Notes under the pieces: generated by a model
The model's database searches: none
Seen by the model: the letters and a program-made list of their open reading frames with translations, nothing else
What the model was told of the DNA's origin: nothing
Assembly (NCBI GenBank): GCA_030426955.1
Contig: JAUHXS010000002.1
Span: forward strand, 310,001 to 374,000
Direction: 5' to 3'
DNA from: Bacteroidia bacterium
Lineage (GTDB): Bacteria > Bacteroidota > Bacteroidia > Chitinophagales > JAUHXS01
Length of the DNA: 64,000 bases
Program-made: the position numbers and the translations under genes
Part shown: piece after piece, positions 55,077-63,790 of the stretch
How the letters are laid out: each line of letters starts with the position of its first letter
Position numbering within the stretch: the first letter of the stretch is position 1

Positions 55077-56169
55077 AATATCATTAGGACTTATATTAGC
55101 AGCAAATCTGTTGCTAATTGTCTTTGGCAAAACCTATGTCTACAAGGCATTGTATTACAACTTTGCTGACATTAATGATCATGAGATTTTTTACAACAGA
55201 ACGGTTGAAGCAGGTCATCCTGAAGTTTGGACAAACTCTCCATCATATAACTCTAAAACGCTTTCCGATGACTTTCGGGGTATGTTAGAAAAAACCGAGT
55301 CTATTGCTTTCTTAGTTGTAAAAAATGGTATGATTGAATATGAGGAATATTGGAATGGCTATTCTCAAACTAGTAAGTCCAACTCTTTTTCAATGGCAAA
55401 GTCCATTACCAGTATTTTAGTAGGAATTGCTTTGAAAGAAGGAAAGATTAAAAGCTTAGATCAAAAGGTAGGAGATTTTTTACCTGAATTCAAGAAAGGA
55501 AAGAGAAAGAATGTCACGATCAAACATTTACTAACCATGACTTCAGGTCTTAATTGGCAAGAAACTTATATAAGCCCACTATCACATACAACAGAAGCTT
55601 ATTACGGCAATGATTTGAAGGGATTGATTAAAAGGCTTAAAGTAGAAAAGACGCCTGGTAAAGAGTTTAGATATAAGAGTGGAGATACACAAATCCTTGG
55701 CATACTCTTAGAAAAAGCTACGGGCATGACTTTGAGTGAATATGCGTCGGAAAACCTTTGGAAAGTAATTGGTGCAAAAGAAAATGCCACGTGGAGCTTA
55801 GATGATAAAGCAGGAACTGAAAAAGCTTACTGTTGTTTTAATTCAAATGCACGAGATTTTGCTCGTTTGGGTAAGTTATATCTTAATGGTGGGCATTGGG
55901 GTAAGTTTCATATTGTTGATCCAGAATATGTTGAAGCTTCTTTGAGTGGTATACATTTGGAAAACGATATCATCGATTTCTATGGATACTCTTGGTGGCT
56001 ATTGCCTAATAATCGTTTTTATGCAAGAGGTATATTGGGCCAGTATATCATCGTAATGCCAGAAGAGGATATGGTTATTGTTAAGTTAGGCAATAAACGA
56101 GGGAAAAAAGTAGGTCCTCATTATGAAGAAGTATTCAGTATGATGGAGTATTGCGAGAAAAATTTTTAG
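55051..56169 (+). CDS. Serine hydrolase, beta-lactamase (class C-like) family
   Basis: A 372-residue protein with an N-terminal membrane anchor (about 7-26). The catalytic SxxK is Ser114-Lys117 (NSFSMAKSITS), with FRYKSGDTQILG near 208 in the place of the tyrosine motif and ILGQYIIVMP near 330 in the place of the third. Relatives act as esterases, amidases or D-peptidases. The reaction is not known here. It begins inside the end of lipB; ATG codons at 55051 and 55054 are both possible. Confidence 0.88.
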   Translation: MMKKKKWLKISLGLILAANLLLIVFGKTYVYKALYYNFADINDHEIFYNRTVEAGHPEVWTNSPSYNSKTLSDDFRGMLEKTESIAFLVVKNGMIEYEEYWNGYSQTSKSNSFSMAKSITSILVGIALKEGKIKSLDQKVGDFLPEFKKGKRKNVTIKHLLTMTSGLNWQETYISPLSHTTEAYYGNDLKGLIKRLKVEKTPGKEFRYKSGDTQILGILLEKATGMTLSEYASENLWKVIGAKENATWSLDDKAGTEKAYCCFNSNARDFARLGKLYLNGGHWGKFHIVDPEYVEASLSGIHLENDIIDFYGYSWWLLPNNRFYARGILGQYIIVMPEEDMVIVKLGNKRGKKVGPHYEEVFSMMEYCEKNF

Positions 56170-56173
56170 AAGC

Positions 56174-56563
56174 GTGAAGAAGGATATCAATTTCGAAAAA
56201 GTAGAGGATGTAGCCATTGCTGTGGTTCCTGAAGAGGAAGTATGGGTTTCATATCTTGTGAATTTAAAAAAGGAGAAGCTTGAAAACGTGATCGTGAGTA
56301 CGAAAGGGTACGGAACTATAGATGGAAAGAAAGTAGAGACATCTGTTTTGAGGCATATGTTTGAACAGGTTGAGCCTAACTCTTTTGTAAAAATTGAACC
56401 AATACAGAAAAAGCTAACAGCACTAAGTAATGAGTTTTGGTTGAGTTTCTTTATTGACGGTGAAATACAAGACAAAAAGTACGTATTCGTTACAGAGAGT
56501 ATAACAGAACAAAACCTTACTGAAATTCCTGTGCTTAATGAGCGAGGCATAATGATCAAATAA
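56174..56563 (+). CDS. Conserved small protein of Bacteroidota, function unknown
   Basis: A 129-residue acidic beta-rich protein without signal peptide, starting at a GTG at 56174, 4 bp after the hydrolase stop. Features include EEEVWVSYLVNLKKEKLENV (20-39) and a C-terminal ITEQNLTEIPVLNERGIMIK. Similar small proteins occur in many Bacteroidota genomes; some databases label them phenylalanyl-tRNA synthetase alpha subunit, which the sequence does not support (no class II motifs). It is embedded in the lipB-gatC operon. Confidence 0.75.
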   Translation: MKKDINFEKVEDVAIAVVPEEEVWVSYLVNLKKEKLENVIVSTKGYGTIDGKKVETSVLRHMFEQVEPNSFVKIEPIQKKLTALSNEFWLSFFIDGEIQDKKYVFVTESITEQNLTEIPVLNERGIMIK

Positions 56564-56565
56564 AT

Positions 56566-57591
56566 ATGTCTTTAGATCAGGATATATCTTTAGAGGAACT
56601 GGATGAGGATCTTTATGAACGTTTAAATATTAAGGTTGATAAAGGGCAGGAACCGCTAAGAGTTGATGTTTATTTGTTCAATAAGCTGAGCAATATCAGC
56701 AGAAATAAGATTCAGAATATTGCCAAAGCCGGCGGTATAAAAGTCAACAATAAGGCGGTAAAGGCTAACTACAAAATAAAAGCTCAAGATGACTTGGTGG
56801 TTGTGATGACGAAGCCTGAGGTAGAATTTGAGTTAACTCCCGAAAATATTCCTTTGGATATTGTTTATGAAGATGATTTTTTATTGGTCATTCATAAACC
56901 GGCGGGAATGGTCGTCCATCCCGGCTACGGGAATAACAATGGAACGTTAGTAAATGCTTTAATGTATCATTTCAATAACCTACCGGGGAATGATGAACGT
57001 CCAGGGTTGATTCACCGAATCGACAAAGATACTTCAGGACTTCTGGTAGTTGCAAAAGAAGAATATGCCTTAACGCATTTAGCCAAACAGTTTGCGGATC
57101 ATAGTATTGAACGAAAATATGTTGCCTTAGTGTGGGGTGACTTTGAAGAGGACGAAGGTACAATAGAAGGAAATATTGGGCGCCATCAGCGATTTAGAAA
57201 GATTATGGATGTGTATCCTGAAGAAGATTATGGAAAACATGCCATTACTCATTACAGGGTGTTAGAAAGATTTGGGTATGTAACATTGGTAGAATGTCAA
57301 CTAGAAACTGGAAGAACTCATCAGATTAGAGTGCATATGCAACACATAGGGCATCCTTTATTTAATGATTCAGCTTACGGAGGAGATCGAATCGTGAAAG
57401 GAACGATTTACTCCAAATACAAGCAGTTTGTAGAAAATTGCTTTAAGGTGATGCCTCGACAAGCACTGCATGCTAGGTCTTTAGGATTTGTTCATCCGGA
57501 TACAGGCGAGAAAAAGTATTTTGAGTCAGAAATACCGGAAGACTTTGAAGGCGTATTAGATAAATGGAGGAGGTATCGAAAAGCACAATAA
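56566..57591 (+). CDS. RluA/RluD-family pseudouridine synthase
   Basis: A 341-residue enzyme with an N-terminal S4 RNA-binding domain (about 28-90, RVDVYLFNKLSNISRNKIQN) and a pseudouridine synthase domain with LIHRIDKDTSGLLVVAKE near 150 (catalytic Asp) and ETGRTHQIRVHM near 247. It is the closest to RluD, which makes three pseudouridines in helix 69 of 23S rRNA; other sites cannot be excluded. It starts 2 bp after the preceding gene and abuts the acyltransferase gene. Confidence 0.94.
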   Translation: MSLDQDISLEELDEDLYERLNIKVDKGQEPLRVDVYLFNKLSNISRNKIQNIAKAGGIKVNNKAVKANYKIKAQDDLVVVMTKPEVEFELTPENIPLDIVYEDDFLLVIHKPAGMVVHPGYGNNNGTLVNALMYHFNNLPGNDERPGLIHRIDKDTSGLLVVAKEEYALTHLAKQFADHSIERKYVALVWGDFEEDEGTIEGNIGRHQRFRKIMDVYPEEDYGKHAITHYRVLERFGYVTLVECQLETGRTHQIRVHMQHIGHPLFNDSAYGGDRIVKGTIYSKYKQFVENCFKVMPRQALHARSLGFVHPDTGEKKYFESEIPEDFEGVLDKWRRYRKAQ

Positions 57592-58326
57592 ATGAAAAAA
57601 CTCTTTAAAAGAATTTGGGCTATTTATTTCTACCTCGTCTTTGCGATAACGTTTCTTGTTTGTTATCCATTATTTGCACTCTTTTTAAGTAATCCAAAGT
57701 GGTATCGTGCCGCAAACAGATTGCGAATCATTTGGGCAAGAACTTTCAACTTTCTTTCAGGCATATGGAATGATGTGACACATGAGGTGCCTTTAGATAA
57801 AAAAGCAACTTATATTTTTTGTCCCAATCACTCTTCTTATTTAGATATCCCATTGATTGGCCTATCAATAGGCAATACCAAATTCCATTACATGGCTAAA
57901 GCTGAATTAGCTAAAATTCCTTTATTTAAAATCTTTTTTAAAACAGTAGATATTGAAGTGGATCGAACAGATCCCAATAAGTCGGCTTTATCGCTAAAAG
58001 AAGCAGAAGAAAACTTAAAAAATGGATGGGATCTCATTATCTTTCCAGAAGGGACAACCTCTAAGATCATGCCTAAATTGATGCGATTTAAAAATGGACC
58101 TTTTAAGTTAGGGATAGCAACAGGAGTTCCTATTGTTCCTGTAACTATTTTGGATAATTGGAAAATGTTACCCAATGATGGAAAACATCGTGGTTATCCG
58201 GGTAAGACCAGAGTAATCTTTCATGAGCCAATTCTTACAGAAGGGATGAAAGAGAGTGATGTGGATAGTTTAAGACAACAAACACAAGATGTTATTCAAA
58301 ACTCAATAAATAGCGTATGGAAGTAG
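57592..58326 (+). CDS. plsC: 1-acyl-sn-glycerol-3-phosphate acyltransferase
   Basis: A 244-residue membrane-bound enzyme with an N-terminal hydrophobic segment (about 10-33). Acyltransferase motif I NHSSYLDIP (near 79) and motif III FPEGTTS (near 151) are intact. It adds the second acyl chain in making phosphatidic acid, or a related lipid acylation. It abuts the pseudouridine synthase gene and overlaps gatC by 10 bp. Confidence 0.92.
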   Translation: MKKLFKRIWAIYFYLVFAITFLVCYPLFALFLSNPKWYRAANRLRIIWARTFNFLSGIWNDVTHEVPLDKKATYIFCPNHSSYLDIPLIGLSIGNTKFHYMAKAELAKIPLFKIFFKTVDIEVDRTDPNKSALSLKEAEENLKNGWDLIIFPEGTTSKIMPKLMRFKNGPFKLGIATGVPIVPVTILDNWKMLPNDGKHRGYPGKTRVIFHEPILTEGMKESDVDSLRQQTQDVIQNSINSVWK

Positions 58327-58610
58327 ATGATAAAATGATCGATCGCCTATCAGATCTAGCAAAGTTGGAGTTTGATAAAGAATCAAAAGAGTCTATTAAA
58401 AAGGATTTTAAGAACATTTTAAAGTTCATGGATAAGCTCAATGAAGTGGATACAGATGGAGTAGAGCCTTTAGTTTATATTATAGAGGAAGAAAATAAAT
58501 TGAGGGAAGACAAGGTCATTCAAGAAATCACAAAAGAAGAAGCACTTAAAAACGCTCCGAATAAAGATTCTGATTTTATTAAAGTAGCAAAGGTCTTGAA
58601 GAAGGACTAG
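58317..58610 (+). CDS. gatC: Asp-tRNA(Asn)/Glu-tRNA(Gln) amidotransferase subunit C
   Basis: A 97-residue protein with the GatC pattern IDRLSDLAKLEFDKES (8-23), FKNILKFMDKLNEVDTDGVEP near 33-53 and LREDKV near 66. GatC stabilises the GatA-GatB complex that converts misacylated tRNAs. gatA and gatB are not adjacent, as is common in Bacteroidota. Its start overlaps the acyltransferase end by 10 bp. It closes the operon; an inverted repeat lies 13 bp downstream. Confidence 0.93.
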   Translation: MEVDDKMIDRLSDLAKLEFDKESKESIKKDFKNILKFMDKLNEVDTDGVEPLVYIIEEENKLREDKVIQEITKEEALKNAPNKDSDFIKVAKVLKKD

Positions 58611-58622
58611 TTGAAAGATTAG

Positions 58623-58708
58623 CGTCATTCTCCAAAGGAGTCCTTTGGACTGAACTTCAATATGAAATGGTCAAAGACCATTTCATATTGAAGTGAGAGA
58701 ATCTCAAT
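58623..58708. repeat. Compound hairpin repeat downstream of gatC
   Basis: A perfect 19-bp inverted repeat (58654-58672 with 58676-58694, 3-nt loop) sits inside arms of the form CGTCATTCTCC / GAGAGAATC. A second palindrome TCCAAAGGA/TCCTTTGGA (58631-58639, 58641-58649) precedes it. The outer CGTCATTC arm resembles the elements at 5136 and 27289. It may also end transcription of the lipB-gatC operon, though a U tract does not follow directly. Confidence 0.7.
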
Positions 58709-58717
58709 TTATGTAAG

Positions 58718-58756
58718 AGGTTTTTCTTTTTGTCTTGACACAAAAAGAAAGAAAAA
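58718..58756. repeat. T-rich/A-rich inverted repeat, dispersed Bacteroidota type
   Basis: TTTTTCTTTTTGT (58721-58733) pairs with ACAAAAAGAAAGAAAAA (58740-58756) around a short TTGA-type centre. The TTTTGTCTTGACACAAAAAG core is a familiar intergenic repeat in Bacteroidota genomes. It ends exactly where the IS left end begins, so it is either a preferred insertion neighbour or cut by the insertion. Confidence 0.6.
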
Positions 58757-58812
58757 GGACACTATCCTAAAAACTGTGTAAGTTTTCATGGTTGAGTTAG
58801 TGTTGATTTTTT

Positions 58813-60009
58813 TTACAATCCAACTCTATTATCAAAAATAGTTAAAAAATGGTTTAGAACAATCCCCCAGTTTCGGATTGGCATAGACCATTTTTTAGTT
58901 TCCTCCAGCATAGCAAGGTAAACAGACTTCATTACCGCCTCATCAGTGGGGAATGAAAGTTTATTTTTGGTGTATTTTCTGATTTTACCATTGAGGTTTT
59001 CAATCAGATTCGTAGTGTAAATAATTTTCCTGATTTCTAAAGGAAACTCAAAAAATACCGTTAGTTCCTCCCAGTTGTTTTGCCAGCTTTTAATAGCATA
59101 TCCATACTTATCTTCCCACTTGGAAGCAAAATCAACTAATGCAGCTTCAGCAGCCTTTTTAGTAGGTGCATTATAGATTTCTTTCATGTCTCTAGTAAAA
59201 GCTTTCTTATCTTTCCATACTACATATCTACAAGCATTTCTAATTTGATGAACAATACAGATTTGTGTTTTAGATTGAGGAAAAACATTGCTGATGGTAT
59301 CCGTAAATCCATTTAAGTTATCCGTAGCAGTAATAAGAATATCTTCCACTCCTCTTGCTTTCATATCGGTCAATACACTCAACCAAAAGCTGGCAGATTC
59401 ATTTTTACCTAACCATAACCCTAATACTTCTTTTTTACCATCTCGCTTAAGCCCTACAGCAATATAAATGGTTTTGTTGATGACTTTAGAGTTTTCTCTG
59501 ACCTTAAAGACAATACCATCCATCCAAACAATCAAATAAACGGATTCTAAGGGTCTATTTTGCCAAGCAACTATATCTGCTGTTATTTTGTCTGTTATCT
59601 TCGATATAGTGCTCGTAGAGACTTGAAAGTCATAAATCTCAAGGAGCTGATCTTCTATATCAGCATTGCTAAGCCCTTTGGCATAAAGTGATACAACAAG
59701 GCTTTCTATACCTTTGGATAACTGACTGCGTTTAGGTACAATGACTGGCTCGAAAGAGGCATTCCTATCTCTTGGAACATTAATCTCGGCTTTACCGTGT
59801 TCGGTTTTAATTGTCTTTTTTCCAAACCCATTACGTGCATTATCAGATTTACTTTGTTCATGCTTGGCATATCCAAGATGGGCATCTATTTCGCCCTCTA
59901 GCATCTTTTCTACACCTCGCTTATAAAGTTCATCTATAAAGTTGCCAAAGTCTTCGGAGTTCTTAAATTGTTTTAGAAAGCCTCCTGATAAAATTTCTTC
60001 TTTCTTCAT
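58813..60009 (-). CDS. IS256-family transposase
   Basis: A 398-residue DDE transposase of the MULE/IS256 type, full length. Acidic catalytic residues lie in [15 protein letters not shown] (near 167) and [13 protein letters not shown] (near 234), and the Glu in [17 protein letters not shown] (near 345). An N-terminal helical DNA-binding part ([19 protein letters not shown]) precedes. With both ends and an open frame the element may still be active. Confidence 0.95.
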   Translation of the reverse strand: MKKEEILSGGFLKQFKNSEDFGNFIDELYKRGVEKMLEGEIDAHLGYAKHEQSKSDNARNGFGKKTIKTEHGKAEINVPRDRNASFEPVIVPKRSQLSKGIESLVVSLYAKGLSNADIEDQLLEIYDFQVSTSTISKITDKITADIVAWQNRPLESVYLIVWMDGIVFKVRENSKVINKTIYIAVGLKRDGKKEVLGLWLGKNESASFWLSVLTDMKARGVEDILITATDNLNGFTDTISNVFPQSKTQICIVHQIRNACRYVVWKDKKAFTRDMKEIYNAPTKKAAEAALVDFASKWEDKYGYAIKSWQNNWEELTVFFEFPLEIRKIIYTTNLIENLNGKIRKYTKNKLSFPTDEAVMKSVYLAMLEETKKWSMPIRNWGIVLNHFLTIFDNRVGL

Positions 60010-60037
60010 TATGTATAAGTTTTATAGGTTAAAAATT

Positions 60038-60073
60038 AAAAAAAAGGGTTGAGTTTTTAAAAACTCAACCCTC
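60038..60073 (-). terminator. Terminator-like hairpin inside the IS, between its right end and the transposase
   Basis: On the minus strand a perfect 14-bp stem (60060-60073 with 60045-60058, one-base centre; larger real loop) is followed by a run of T (complement of 60038-60044). It faces transcription coming from the flanking cargo gene at 60110-62044 and would stop it before the transposase. Confidence 0.75.
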
Positions 60074-60109
60074 TAACAAAACTTACACACTTTATCGGTT
60101 AGTCCCGCT

Positions 60110-62044
60110 TTAGTTAAAAACAGTAATGGTTCCAATAATATTTCTTTTACTCTCTAGCAATTGGATTTCATACAAATAAACACCTTGGTTTACTTCACGA
60201 TTCCCTGAATTCGCATTCCAATATTCCTTTTTATCGTTTGTTGTAAATATTAGCTTTCCATTCCTGTCAAATACCTTAAATGTTAAGTTTTCATCTGTGT
60301 TTATTGTCGTATGATAGCTGCCATACGATGTATTATAAGCATTCGGAATAAATATAACCTCTTCTTCAGTTATTTCAGTATTAGGAGTATCTTCTTCCTC
60401 AACAACGGTTACAAATATAGAATCTATTGATGAGCAACCCTCGGAACTTGTTATGGTAACATAATATGCAATAAATGAGTTTGGTGTTGTAACAGGCATA
60501 TTACTTGAAGCATCATCTAGAAAATCGCTAGGAAACCATTGGTAGCTATTGGATGCATTTCCAGCATTAAGTATGGCAGATTCGTTTTCACTAATAGTGA
60601 TGCTATCTGGCAGTAAGGATACTGGTAAATCATAAATGATTACTTGTTTCGTTATTGAGAATGTGTCGTTTACATTTGTTATCACAGATAACTGGACATC
60701 ATAAGTGCCGCTGTAGGCATAAATATGTGCTGGAGAGGCAATTGAATCCATCGATCCATCTCCAAAGTCCCATTTTAAAGAAACTACAAAATCTTCTACA
60801 CTGCATAGGTCAAACTCAAAATTTACACTATCACCTATGCAGACATCATTTGAAGTAAAATCAATATCGGGTTGGTTAAACGTCCAGTGAGTTATGTTTG
60901 GAAGGCCTAGTCTTATTTTTGCCCCGTTCAAATAAATAGCATTCTTTTGATAGTTACAAGCAAAGCCACTTGCATTGGGGTTGTGTATTACAGATAATGA
61001 GTCTGAGTTGACAAGGCCTGACCCAGTAAAATAAACTTTTCCGTCTGGAGCGAGCTGAATAGCAGATGGCTTTGTGAGTGTGTCAAGTGTAACTTTTGAG
61101 TTTGCAATCGTTGCAGAGTCTCTTATGCTAATATCGAATTGAAATAATAGATAAGGAGTAGGGGTATAAAAAGTAGATGCATTAGTGATCGCATATAATT
61201 TTTTATCATCAGGAGAAAAAGTTATACCATAGCATCCAATTTCCCCCTGACTAGTTATAAAGTTATTTGAGACAATCGTAGGATTAGAAAGTTTACCAGT
61301 CAATCTATCAAAATCAAATAATTCAAGTGTTCCTGACCCGCTAAACATATTAGACATGGCGATCGTATTTCCATCGGAAGAAGTTGTTAAAGTGCCCATT
61401 CCTTGACTTCTAAAGCGTTTTCCAACTGTTGATATTACAGGGTCAGGGTTAAGTCCATTAGCAGTTAGTAAAAAAACCATAAAAGTGTCGCTAGGATCTG
61501 TAATTGTTGCATGGTCGTGGGTTATGATCCAAATGTCTTTATTATTTTCATGTTTGACAGCCGTTATTTTTTCTTGCGCTCTGTCCCAAATCTTTACATT
61601 TTTTTGAATTACACTTCCTAAGGAGTTGTTTGATAAATCTGCCACTGAATAATTAATTCCTTTAGAGCCTCCTTGAGCATCTAAACTAAAAATGTAAAAG
61701 ATATTATCACTACATGGCTGTTTGACAATTAAGGTTTGTGTCGTAGAAAAACTACTGTTTAGCCCCCAACCGTTTGCCATTGTGAAATGATTTCTATTCC
61801 AAACAGTAGATCCATCAGTATACAACAATAATTCTCCTTTTGAATCACACATAGTAGCAACTCCCTCCTGAGTATTTGTTCGACCGTCATTTATGACAGT
61901 TGGTGATCCATTAGAGAAATCTAGCCCAGCATAATCGCCAAAGTGCCAAATATTATCATATTGGGATAACAAGATAGATGGTATGGCTACAATGATTAGT
62001 ATTATAGTAACTCTAGCGCAAATTGACGTTCTGTTTTTGATCAT
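60110..62044 (-). CDS. Secreted PKD-domain protein with T9SS type B sorting domain
   Basis: A 644-residue protein with a signal peptide (about 1-27, ending ILLSQ). The N-terminal half is a WD40-like propeller of the kind starting YDNIWHFGDYAGLDFSNGSP (about 29-48), often found in T9SS cargo. A PKD domain follows (LKWDFGDGSMDSIASPAHIY near 428), then an Ig-like segment and the type B sorting domain (EEVIFIPNAYNTSYG near 560 to IGTITVFN). Its stop codon is 2 bp from the IS end. It is divergent, 122 bp apart, from the 509-aa protein. Confidence 0.88.
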   Translation of the reverse strand: MIKNRTSICARVTIILIIVAIPSILLSQYDNIWHFGDYAGLDFSNGSPTVINDGRTNTQEGVATMCDSKGELLLYTDGSTVWNRNHFTMANGWGLNSSFSTTQTLIVKQPCSDNIFYIFSLDAQGGSKGINYSVADLSNNSLGSVIQKNVKIWDRAQEKITAVKHENNKDIWIITHDHATITDPSDTFMVFLLTANGLNPDPVISTVGKRFRSQGMGTLTTSSDGNTIAMSNMFSGSGTLELFDFDRLTGKLSNPTIVSNNFITSQGEIGCYGITFSPDDKKLYAITNASTFYTPTPYLLFQFDISIRDSATIANSKVTLDTLTKPSAIQLAPDGKVYFTGSGLVNSDSLSVIHNPNASGFACNYQKNAIYLNGAKIRLGLPNITHWTFNQPDIDFTSNDVCIGDSVNFEFDLCSVEDFVVSLKWDFGDGSMDSIASPAHIYAYSGTYDVQLSVITNVNDTFSITKQVIIYDLPVSLLPDSITISENESAILNAGNASNSYQWFPSDFLDDASSNMPVTTPNSFIAYYVTITSSEGCSSIDSIFVTVVEEEDTPNTEITEEEVIFIPNAYNTSYGSYHTTINTDENLTFKVFDRNGKLIFTTNDKKEYWNANSGNREVNQGVYLYEIQLLESKRNIIGTITVFN

Positions 62045-62166
62045 TTATTTAGGCTTTAAACTGAAATTCCTCAAATTTTGTTAAAAAATCTACTTAAAAT
62101 ATGGCCATAATCACATTTTGATATTTTATTTTTTATATATTTAATATTTGATAATCAGTATATAAT

Positions 62167-63696
62167 ATGGTTGCATCCGATTACTTATTTGAATTGATAA
62201 AATCCTTGACAAAAAATGAAAAAGGATACTTCAAGAAGTATGTTCAGTTGTATAAGGGAAATAATACAACAAACTACATTCAATTGTTTGATGCCATTGA
62301 GCAGCAAAAAGCTTACGATGAAAAAGCCTTAATGCAAAAGTTTCGGGATAAGGTTTTTGCAAAACGTTTTGCAGCTACAAAATCTTACTTATATGAGCTC
62401 CTCTTAAAGTCTTTAAGGAGCTATTATAGTGAAATAAATGTAGAAGTTCAGATAGCGGCAATGATCCACAATATCTTCATTCTATACAAAAAATCGATGT
62501 ATGGTGCTGCAGAGAAATTAATTAAAAGAACAGAAAAGTTGGCGTTAAAGTATGAATTGCATTACGATCTGTTGAAAATATATGAATGGAAATCTAAAAT
62601 ATTAGTAAAAAAACAAAACATAAAGCAACTAAAAGAAGGTGCACCTGATATTATTGACGCTACAAAGAGAATGATTTGCAATATTGAAGAGTTGGCTCAG
62701 GCAAAAGCTTTGACTTTAAACAGTGCTCTTACTAATATTAAATCCACTATATCTAAATCTTCCCAAATAGAATATGAGATGAAAGCTATTTGGGAAAACT
62801 CTAAACTTAAAAGCACAGCTAGCATAAATACTTTTATGGCAAAGTATGTTTTTTTAACGGTTGCTAGCAATTATCAAATATCTATGGGAAATGTAGAAAA
62901 AGCTTATAAGCTCGATAAGGAAAACCTAGAATTGTTTGATGCAAATGTTCATTTTAAAGAAGAACATACCAGGAGTTATATTACAGTGCTCAATAATGTG
63001 CTTACTTCTGTATATTACCTGCACGATGATAAACTACTGACGGTTTATTTGGATAGACTTAAAAAAGTCCCTCAGGAAATAAAAGGAAATCTTTTGGAAG
63101 ATATAGAGTTTGAGGTTTTTCAAAGATACTCCTCAGTTGAACTGAAGCACTTAGTTGATAGTGGACTATTTGACAATAAGTCCCAAAAAATAGTAGCACA
63201 AATAGAAGATAATCTTGAGCGATACGAGTCGATGATTATAACAAGTTTAAAGATGACCTTGCAATACAATATCGCATATTTTTACTTCGGACTTGGTAGT
63301 TTTGAAAGGGCATTAGATTATGTCAATAAAATATTAAATAGTTCTGAAAGTAAGAATCGACAGGATATACATACACTTGCAAGAATACTTAACTTGATGC
63401 TTCATTATGAGTTAGAGCATTATGAATTATTAGAATATGCTATCAAAACAGCAAAGTACTACATAAAGGCAAAATCTAATCTTTTTCAATTTGAAAAGAA
63501 TGCATTAAAACTGTTTAAAGATTTAAATAAGGATAATTCGAAAACGCATATGCTGAGTGTTTTAAATCAATATATTGACAACAATAAAAGTGTTCGTGAT
63601 CAGCTGGAAATATTTAAGTCTTTGGATATAAGATCATGGGCAATAGCTAAAGTCGAAAACAAGACTTTGGGTGAAGCGGTCCAGAAAAATCTTTAA
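62167..63696 (+). CDS. Uncharacterised helical-repeat protein (paralogue of the gene at 23309)
   Basis: A 509-residue Lys-rich helical protein without signal peptide or membrane helix. It shares the motifs LIKSLTKNEKGYFKKY (10-25), LFDAI, FAKRF, LLKSLRSYYSE (near 79-89) and a C-terminal DIHTLARILNLMLHYELEHY (near 410) with the 504-aa protein at 23309, so the likeness spans the whole length. TPR-like helices (GSFERALDYVNKIL near 385) are visible. Its neighbour on the other strand is a T9SS type B cargo, as for the paralogue. Function unknown; a cytoplasmic role linked to the cargo is a guess from context. Confidence 0.8.
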   Translation: MVASDYLFELIKSLTKNEKGYFKKYVQLYKGNNTTNYIQLFDAIEQQKAYDEKALMQKFRDKVFAKRFAATKSYLYELLLKSLRSYYSEINVEVQIAAMIHNIFILYKKSMYGAAEKLIKRTEKLALKYELHYDLLKIYEWKSKILVKKQNIKQLKEGAPDIIDATKRMICNIEELAQAKALTLNSALTNIKSTISKSSQIEYEMKAIWENSKLKSTASINTFMAKYVFLTVASNYQISMGNVEKAYKLDKENLELFDANVHFKEEHTRSYITVLNNVLTSVYYLHDDKLLTVYLDRLKKVPQEIKGNLLEDIEFEVFQRYSSVELKHLVDSGLFDNKSQKIVAQIEDNLERYESMIITSLKMTLQYNIAYFYFGLGSFERALDYVNKILNSSESKNRQDIHTLARILNLMLHYELEHYELLEYAIKTAKYYIKAKSNLFQFEKNALKLFKDLNKDNSKTHMLSVLNQYIDNNKSVRDQLEIFKSLDIRSWAIAKVENKTLGEAVQKNL

Positions 63697-63740
63697 TTGT
63701 TTTTTACCATAGCCTAATTACCAACAATGTTGATACATTT

Positions 63741-63773
63741 TTTAAGTATCAGTAAGTACTATCGCTATTTTTG
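63741..63773 (+). promoter_or_regulatory. Likely promoter of the serine-hydrolase lipoprotein gene
   Basis: TATTTTTG at 63766-63773 matches the Bacteroidota -7 consensus. TTTA at 63741-63744 stands 21 nt upstream as a weak -33 element. The start codon of the next gene follows 17 nt after the box. Confidence 0.45.
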
Positions 63774-63790
63774 ATAATCTGATCTAGATT

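Larger units (their letters stand above)
58757..60107 (-). mobile_element. IS256-family insertion sequence
   Basis: About 1.35 kb, bounded by imperfect terminal inverted repeats of roughly 30 bp. Left end 58757-58786 is GGACACTATCCTAAAAACTG then TGTAAGTTTT; right end, read inward from 60107, is GGGACTAACCGATAAAGTG then TGTAAGTTTT. The GTGTAAGTTTT inner part is identical on both sides. The element holds one intact transposase gene and an internal terminator-like hairpin. I could not find a clear 8-9 bp target duplication, so the ends may be off by a few bases or the duplication has decayed. Confidence 0.85.

Noticed and set aside
56174-56563. Phenylalanyl-tRNA synthetase alpha subunit
   Set aside because: At 129 residues with no class II synthetase motifs it cannot be that enzyme; the label seen for relatives is a propagated error.
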